Of a stretch of DNA of 35,164 bases, positions 30,577-35,164 are shown in pieces (position 1 is the first letter of the stretch; each line of letters starts with the position of its first letter). The translations under genes and the position numbers were made by a program. The DNA is from Mesoaciditoga sp. GTDB taxonomy: Bacteria; Thermotogota; Thermotogae; Mesoaciditogales; Mesoaciditogaceae. The notes under the pieces are model-generated. The model ran no database searches, was not told the DNA's origin, and worked only from the letters and a program-made list of their open reading frames with translations. The stretch spans positions 1 through 35,164 of the forward strand of contig WFYR01000006.1 of the NCBI GenBank assembly GCA_015489955.1. The letters run 5' to 3'.

Positions 30577-31520
30577 ACCTCGGCTAAATCTTCTTTCCTT
30601 ATCTCTTCTTTTTCATCCTCTTCTCCATTTCCTTTTTGCTTATTCCGCCATTCAAGGTTTAAAGCGGCCTTAAGCGAAACCAACCCCACTTCTAATTGTC
30701 TATCGTCTGGTTCTTTGGTCGTTAATTTTTGAAGCCACAATCCAGGCAAAGCCAAAACCTTTACAACCGGATTATTTAAGTATTTCGCTGTAAAACGTTG
30801 GAATTCGTAGGCTAATCCAGCCACAACCGGAATAAGGACAACTCTCCAAAACATTTTCCACCAAATATTCATCGGGCCAAACGCAGCGACAATGCTGAAA
30901 ACAATTATTGCGGCGACCATGGTTATCATCAAAAAACTCGTTCCACACCTTGGATGCAAAGTTGAATATTTTCTGGCATTTTCAACTGTTAATTCTTCAT
31001 TCGCCTCGTAAGTGTAAACGGATTTGTGTTCAGCCCCATGGTATTGAAAAACCCTCTTAATGTCTGGAATAAATGCAATTATCCATATGTACACCAACAA
31101 AATAACAGTTCTAATTGTGCCTTCAACCAGAGCAAATAACATTCCATTTTCTCTTAGCGGCTTAAAAATAGACGTTACCAACACGGGCAGAACGGAAAAC
31201 AACCCAACGGCAAAAACCAATGCTATGAGTAGTGAAAAGATTATGTCTTTTGTTGTCAACTGCTCTGTCTCATTTCCTGACATATTAGCAGAAAAATTCA
31301 ATGCCTTTATTCCAGTGACCAGAGCATCGTAAAGCACAAAATTTCCCCTTATTAAAGGCCAGCCTCTCCATCCTTTTGGCCTTTGCATACCACCGTAATC
31401 GGAGACAACAATTTCTCCATTTGGCCTTCTCACGGCAACAACGGTTTTCAAGCCTTTCATCATAACGCCTTCTATCACCGCTTGCCCTCCGACGCTTAAC
31501 CCTTTTGGATAATCTGGCAT
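30555..31520 (-). CDS. DUF1385 family membrane protein (YqhQ-like)
   Basis: A 321-residue protein of DUF1385. The start LSVGGQAVIEGVMMKG and the central YHGAEHKSVYTYE and HPRCGTSFLM are hallmarks of the family. About four to five membrane segments lie between 85 and 250. The conserved His, Glu and Cys residues suggest metal binding, but no activity is established. The C-terminus is a Glu/Lys tail whose codons form one arm of the terminator. It starts 4 bases after the small upstream ORF. Confidence 0.9.
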   Translation of the reverse strand: MPDYPKGLSVGGQAVIEGVMMKGLKTVVAVRRPNGEIVVSDYGGMQRPKGWRGWPLIRGNFVLYDALVTGIKALNFSANMSGNETEQLTTKDIIFSLLIALVFAVGLFSVLPVLVTSIFKPLRENGMLFALVEGTIRTVILLVYIWIIAFIPDIKRVFQYHGAEHKSVYTYEANEELTVENARKYSTLHPRCGTSFLMITMVAAIIVFSIVAAFGPMNIWWKMFWRVVLIPVVAGLAYEFQRFTAKYLNNPVVKVLALPGLWLQKLTTKEPDDRQLEVGLVSLKAALNLEWRNKQKGNGEEDEKEEIRKEDLAEVKEKENA

Positions 31521-31524
31521 ATTT

Positions 31525-31785
31525 CTAACTTCCTTTCGTTAACCTTACTTTTATTCTCTCCACGATGATATTCCTCACGTCATCTTTAAAAAGAATGCTG
31601 AAAAATTTGTACGCTTGCCTGTCAACCGAAGAAGAGAGTTGTGAAAAATAAGCTTCCATTTTTTTAAAGAATTCATTTCTTTCCTCTTTGGTCATAGAAT
31701 GAATTTCTAAAACAACGCGCCGAAGGTTTTCATCCTCGGCGCAGGATCTTACAATTTCATTTATTTCTTTTTGAAGAACCTTCAT
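31525..31785 (-). CDS. Small hypothetical protein
   Basis: An 86-residue, mostly helical, charged protein with no membrane segment or motif I recognise (for example SMTKEERNEFFKKMEAYF and KDDVRNIIVERIKVRL). Its ATG lies 6 bases after spoVS and its TAG lies 4 bases before the DUF1385 start. The tight spacing and lack of a better reading make it a likely real gene. Its ribosome site is weak (AGAG). Function unknown. Confidence 0.65.
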   Translation of the reverse strand: MKVLQKEINEIVRSCAEDENLRRVVLEIHSMTKEERNEFFKKMEAYFSQLSSSVDRQAYKFFSILFKDDVRNIIVERIKVRLTKGS

Positions 31786-31791
31786 GCTCTA

Positions 31792-32085
31792 TTACTTTTC
31801 TTCTTCGGATGATTCCTTTTCTTCTCCCACCACGAAGACTTTTATCGATATTCCAGTTCTCTTATCCCCGCCTATTTCGATATCGACAAAACCAGGAATC
31901 ATTCCTATGTCTTTACCACTTTCATTTAAAAAACGTCTGGCAACCGCTACCGCCTTTACCGCTTGATTCACCGCACCAGCGCCGATGGCTTGCAACTCAA
32001 CCATTGGCTCTTTTCCAAGTGCACCGGCGATTGCTCCTGCCACAGAATTTGGATTTGACTTTGAACTAACCTTTAATGTTTCCAC
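31792..32085 (-). CDS. spoVS: SpoVS-family protein
   Basis: A 97-residue homologue of stage V sporulation protein S. It has the conserved LKVSSKSNPNSVAGAIAGAL, ELQAIGAGAVNQAVKAVAVARRFL and IPGFVDIEI segments of the Alba-like fold. The family is also found in non-sporulating bacteria such as Thermus and Thermotoga, where its role is unknown. The frame opens further upstream, but GTG 32085 with AAGGAGGCG eight bases ahead matches the family start. The C-terminus has an acidic tail (about 85-97). It overlaps dus by 20 bases. Confidence 0.92.
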   Translation of the reverse strand: METLKVSSKSNPNSVAGAIAGALGKEPMVELQAIGAGAVNQAVKAVAVARRFLNESGKDIGMIPGFVDIEIGGDKRTGISIKVFVVGEEKESSEEEK

Positions 32086-33040
32086 GTTCAACGCCTCCTT
32101 GTTCGCATGAGATGAGTTTATCAAAGAAACCATTTACAACTCTTTTAAGTTCTTCAACGTTGCTTTTCTTTAGTGCCTTTAACTTTACCTCGTGTGAATT
32201 AGGAAGACCTTTAAGATAAGCAACGACAAATTTTCTAAAAAGTATTATACCATGAATTCCGTATTCCTTAATTGTTTTATCCAAATGAAGGTTGAACACA
32301 CGTTTTCTCTCACTCAAATCAACGTGAATTACCTTTTGAGATTTAAAATATTCGCGAACAACTTTGAATATCCAAGGATTACCTATAGCACCTCTCGCAA
32401 TGAGCAAAAAATCAGCTTTCGTTTGATTGATCGCGTGATAAGCGTCGAAGTAAGTAAATATATCACCAGAAATTCCAATTTTAACACCTGGAAGAGCTTC
32501 TTTTAACACTTTTGCACTTTCCCAATTCGCTTTTCCATTATACCCTTGTTCAACGGTCCTTCCATGTATAGAGACAAGAAAAGCACCTCCATCAGAAGCC
32601 GCCTTGGCTACCTCAAGATAATTTTTGTTCTTCTCTCTTCCAAGACGGATCTTTATTGAGACTTTGAATCCGTTCTTTGACAGAAGCTCAACTATGCTCC
32701 TTATTCTCCTGGGATCCTCCATAAGAGCGGAGCCGTAACCACGTTTGACAACTTTCTTTACAGGACACCCAGCATTTATGTCAATCCAGTTTGAACCGTT
32801 TTTGCTTCTTACAATTTCAGCGCTCTTTAAAAAAAGTTCCGGTTCTCTTCCAAAAAGCTGAACAACTTGTCTTTTCCCACTTTTAGGAATCATTTCAAAG
32901 CTTTTGAAATTATTACTTGTCAATCCGTTTACACTTATCATTTCGGTAAAAGCTATATCGGCACCCATGGAGATACAAAGCTCGCGGAAAATTTTATCAT
33001 TCACACCGGCCATTGGTGATAACGCTATTTTCAAATTCAT
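32066..33040 (-). CDS. dus: tRNA-dihydrouridine synthase
   Basis: An FMN-dependent enzyme reducing uridine to dihydrouridine in tRNA. The TIM-barrel motifs are LSPMAGVNDKIFRELC, VVQLFGREP, DINAGCPVKKVV with catalytic C92, SIKIRLG, SIHGRTVEQGYNG and LIARGAIGNPWIF. At 324 residues it fits DusB-type enzymes, but the exact target position cannot be assigned. It leads a minus-strand operon with spoVS, a small ORF and DUF1385. Confidence 0.93.
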   Translation of the reverse strand: MNLKIALSPMAGVNDKIFRELCISMGADIAFTEMISVNGLTSNNFKSFEMIPKSGKRQVVQLFGREPELFLKSAEIVRSKNGSNWIDINAGCPVKKVVKRGYGSALMEDPRRIRSIVELLSKNGFKVSIKIRLGREKNKNYLEVAKAASDGGAFLVSIHGRTVEQGYNGKANWESAKVLKEALPGVKIGISGDIFTYFDAYHAINQTKADFLLIARGAIGNPWIFKVVREYFKSQKVIHVDLSERKRVFNLHLDKTIKEYGIHGIILFRKFVVAYLKGLPNSHEVKLKALKKSNVEELKRVVNGFFDKLISCEQGGVERGNIKG

Positions 33041-33071
33041 TCATCTCTCTTTTTGAAGATATTCTGCACAT

Positions 33072-33100
33072 ATATTATCAAGAAACCAATTTGAACGCAA
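33072..33100 (-). promoter_or_regulatory. Promoter of the dus operon
   Basis: On the minus strand TTGCGT (33100-33095), a 17-base spacer and TAATAT (33077-33072) are preceded by TG one base before, an extended -10. The -35 overlaps the possible -35 of the divergent efflux gene. Confidence 0.6.
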
Positions 33101-33116
33101 AATAAAACTTTGGAGT

Positions 33117-33145
33117 TATAATAGAATTTAAAGGTCGACTTTTAA
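33117..33145 (+). promoter_or_regulatory. -10 box and palindrome ahead of the efflux pump gene
   Basis: TATAAT at 33117-33122 is a good -10, but the nearest -35 (TTGAAC, 33091-33096) is 20 bases away. An 18-base near-palindrome TTAAAG-GTCGAC-TTTTAA (33128-33145, one mismatched pair) sits at the likely start site, a usual place for a drug-responsive repressor. No regulator gene is adjacent. Confidence 0.45.
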
Positions 33146-33149
33146 TAAA

Positions 33150-33172
33150 AAAATCACAAAAGAAGTGATTTT
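33150..33172 (+). promoter_or_regulatory. Hairpin abutting the efflux pump start codon
   Basis: AAAATCAC and GTGATTTT pair (8 bp) around AAAAGAA, ending one base before the ATG at 33174. The only Shine-Dalgarno-like bases (AGAAG) lie in the loop and 3' arm, so the hairpin could limit translation. Confidence 0.4.
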
Positions 33173-33173
33173 A

Positions 33174-34712
33174 ATGGATACTGTTACAAAGAAAAAAGCT
33201 TACAGCGCTGTGGTTTGCGTAATGCTTTCTTACTTTTTGCCCTCCATGACTCGTGCAAGCGTGGGAACCGCTATGCCGCAAATATTAAACGATATTGGTG
33301 GATTATCCATGTATTGGTGGGTTTTCGATGCTTTTATACTCTCTGTAGGATTGGTTATTCCAATTTTTGGAAAGCTCTCTGACATATTGGGAAGAAAATA
33401 CCTGTACATAACCGGTTTATCCGTTTTTGTCGTTGCATCCTGGTTTGGTGGTATGGCACAAACAATATACTGGCTCATAGGCGCAAGCGCAGCGCAGGGT
33501 GTCGGGGCTGGTATTATCATAGCGATAGGTCCGGCAATTATCGGAGACTATTTTCCACCAAAGGAGCGCGCAAAATATCAAGGACTTATTGGTAGCGTGC
33601 TTGCCGCTTCTAGCGTTATAGGACCGCTGATGAGTGGATATTTAACGGATACTGTTGGATGGCGATGGGTATTTTTCATGAACATACCTCTGGGTCTTCT
33701 CGCGATATTCGTAAACATCTTATTTCTTTCAAAATATTCACCGAATATCGATAAAAATGCCAAAATCGATTACAAAGGAATTTCAACACTTGGAATCATG
33801 CTATTTACAATGTTGTTAGGATTCACATACGTTTCAATAGAAAACACCTGGTTTGATCGTAAAACTTTGACTCTTTTTCTAATTTCGTCAGTATTTTTCA
33901 TCGTTTTTTATCATATTGAACGGCGCCAAAAATATCCCGTTATAGACTTCAACCTGTTCAAAAATGAAATTTTTTCCGTTTTCAATATTTTGAGTTTTCT
34001 TATGGAATTTGCAATGTACGGTTCTTTCATTTACATACCGCTTTTCGTTCAAGCCGTTCAAGGAAAAACGGCCTTAAATACAGGTGTAATACTTGCTCCA
34101 ATGATGTTATCCGCAATTTTGACAAGTATTATCAGCGGATTGTATTTTTCAAAAACCGGAAAATACAAAGCCGTTACCATATTGGGTATAGCTTTAATGG
34201 CTTACGGACTTTACAGAATGTCTTATTTAACGCCAACGTCCTCCTATTCTGTTCTTGCAACCGACATGATAATAATTGGACTTGGGATGGGATTGGGACT
34301 TAGCATACCTTACAGTGTTATTCAAGGAGTCATTTCTAAAAAATACTTGGGGTTATCCCTATCCTCTCTAAGATTTTTTGAAAATGTAGGTGGAACGGTT
34401 GGAGCTGCGGTCATTGGAACTTTTGTTGATACCTATTACATAACCAAAGTTAACACCCTTCCAAAAATTCTCAATTACGTGATGCCACAACAATTTTTAC
34501 ATTGGATGAAAAGTCCACAGCTTTTGATGGCAAAAGATAGGGTGATTTCATCAGCACCTCCTTTTGCACGTCCAACATTAGAAAGTTTGTTAACCAAGAT
34601 GACGAATTGGTTTTCTCAGTCGATAGACAACGCTTTTTTCATAGCTTTTCTCGTTATGAGCTCAGCTGTTGTCGTGGCCATCTTCTTAAAAAGAGTAAAA
34701 ATAACCGATTAG
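33174..34712 (+). CDS. DHA2-family (EmrB/QacA type) MFS efflux transporter
   Basis: A 512-residue proton-coupled drug exporter with about 14 membrane helices. Motif A appears as GKLSDILGRKYLY. The antiporter motif C region runs LAASSVIGPLMSGYLTD, followed by WRWVFFMNIPLG, the 14-helix family signature. GMGLGLSIPYSVIQG is a late conserved helix. A loop near 440-490 is longer than in many relatives. Drug specificity cannot be read from sequence. The ATG at 33174 is preferred to the GTG at 33165, which lies in the hairpin arm. Confidence 0.9.
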   Translation: MDTVTKKKAYSAVVCVMLSYFLPSMTRASVGTAMPQILNDIGGLSMYWWVFDAFILSVGLVIPIFGKLSDILGRKYLYITGLSVFVVASWFGGMAQTIYWLIGASAAQGVGAGIIIAIGPAIIGDYFPPKERAKYQGLIGSVLAASSVIGPLMSGYLTDTVGWRWVFFMNIPLGLLAIFVNILFLSKYSPNIDKNAKIDYKGISTLGIMLFTMLLGFTYVSIENTWFDRKTLTLFLISSVFFIVFYHIERRQKYPVIDFNLFKNEIFSVFNILSFLMEFAMYGSFIYIPLFVQAVQGKTALNTGVILAPMMLSAILTSIISGLYFSKTGKYKAVTILGIALMAYGLYRMSYLTPTSSYSVLATDMIIIGLGMGLGLSIPYSVIQGVISKKYLGLSLSSLRFFENVGGTVGAAVIGTFVDTYYITKVNTLPKILNYVMPQQFLHWMKSPQLLMAKDRVISSAPPFARPTLESLLTKMTNWFSQSIDNAFFIAFLVMSSAVVVAIFLKRVKITD

Positions 34713-34740
34713 TACCCCTGATAAATCAAGCGTCTTTAAG

Positions 34741-34774
34741 ATTAAACCGTTCCAAAAATTCGGAACGGTTTAAT
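34741..34774. terminator. Hairpin between the efflux gene and trpB2
   Basis: ATTAAACCGTTCC and GGAACGGTTTAAT form a perfect 13-bp stem with an 8-base loop. Only moderate T-richness follows on either strand. It sits between two convergent genes and probably terminates both. Confidence 0.7.
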
Positions 34775-34787
34775 ATCTAACGTAAAT

Positions 34788-35164
34788 TCACGCATACGCA
34801 TTTAGATCTAACAAACCATGACCGCTTAAATTGAAAACAATGACCTTCTTTTCTCCTGTTTTTATGGCTTCTTTCGCGTATCGAATCGCTCCTGCGATGG
34901 CATGGCTTGATTCCGGTGCAGGAATAATTCCCTCCACAACGCTGAAAAGCTTCGCAGCGTTGAAAGCTTCTTTCTGATCTATGGCAATGGCTTTTACTAA
35001 TTTTTCATGTATCAACCTGCTTATTATAGGAGAAGCACCATGGTATCTCAACCCCCCGGCGTGAATGGCTGGTGGAACGAAATCCTTTCCAAGTGTGTAC
35101 ATTTTCAGCAATGGCGTTAATCCTGCCGAATCACCATAATCGTAGCGGTATTCGCCCTTTGTCA
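34788..35164 (-). CDS. trpB2: C-terminal part of tryptophan synthase beta chain, TrpB2 type (runs off the window)
   Basis: About 125 residues are visible; the frame stays open to the window end, so the start and the PLP Lys are outside. [20 protein letters not shown], split at the window edge, is followed by [31 protein letters not shown] and [14 protein letters not shown], the characteristic TrpB2 end. TrpB2 makes tryptophan from serine and indole and is common in thermophiles and archaea. No other trp gene is in view. Confidence 0.92.
   Translation of the reverse strand, partial: TKGEYRYDYGDSAGLTPLLKMYTLGKDFVPPAIHAGGLRYHGASPIISRLIHEKLVKAIAIDQKEAFNAAKLFSVVEGIIPAPESSHAIAGAIRYAKEAIKTGEKKVIVFNLSGHGLLDLNAYA

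Overview
The window looks like a piece of a chromosome from the bacterial phylum Thermotogota (Thermotogales or a related order). The basis is similarity that I recognise by eye, not a database search. RNase Z is close to the Thermotoga maritima type. The ferredoxin has 60 residues, the glutamate dehydrogenase has 416, and a TrpB2-type tryptophan synthase beta chain, a SpoVS homologue and FliW/CsrA are present. No rRNA, tRNA, CRISPR array, insertion sequence or phage gene was seen. Genes are tightly packed, often with 4-base overlaps, and TTG or GTG starts are common.

Region 1 (1-7450) holds the 3' end of a plus-strand gene (probably B12-dependent ribonucleotide reductase), then a run of 14 minus-strand genes with almost no spacing. 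In transcription order these are rpsF, ssb, rpsR, rplI, RNase Z, nfeD-like, an SPFH/band-7 gene, a membrane protein of unknown function, fliW, csrA, gatC, a YraN-family gene, an AlaX-type editing gene and a small orphan. An extended -10 promoter and a candidate S6:S18 leader hairpin lie upstream of rpsF. Ribosome assembly, tRNA maturation, tRNA quality control, membrane quality control and the flagellar regulator pair FliW/CsrA may therefore share one transcript.

Region 2 (7600-8870) is a zinc-homeostasis pair: an ArsR/SmtB-family repressor with an intact alpha-5 metal site and a CDF zinc exporter, behind a strong promoter that contains an inverted repeat. Region 3 (8869-13604, minus) is a reduced Mrp/Mbh-type cation-antiporter gene set, in the order F, G, MbhD-like, B, C, D. 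The MbhD-like subunit carries a C-terminal domain resembling a family-3 solute-binding protein. This is the most unusual item in the window. A membrane-anchored EEP-family phosphoesterase gene lies directly upstream. Region 4 (13640-17810, plus) has a secreted purple-acid-phosphatase-like enzyme, sharing a back-to-back promoter with the EEP gene, and a GAF-GGDEF diguanylate cyclase.

Region 5 (18052-19754, plus) is a two-gene SufC/SufB-type Fe-S assembly unit without SufD, S, U or E next to it. Region 6 (19772-26910, minus) is an overlapping chain: YhaM-like nuclease, topA, lnt, alpha-glucosidase, DUF554. Region 7 (27013-28783, minus) holds ornithine/lysine decarboxylase, ferredoxin and rpmB. 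Region 8 (29272-30522, plus) is glutamate dehydrogenase behind a 470-base upstream region with palindromes. Region 9 (30555-33040, minus) is dus, spoVS, a small orphan and DUF1385. Region 10 is a DHA2-type drug efflux pump (plus) and the 3' part of trpB2 (minus, running off the end). At three convergent gene pairs the plus-strand intrinsic terminator lies inside the coding end of the opposing gene.
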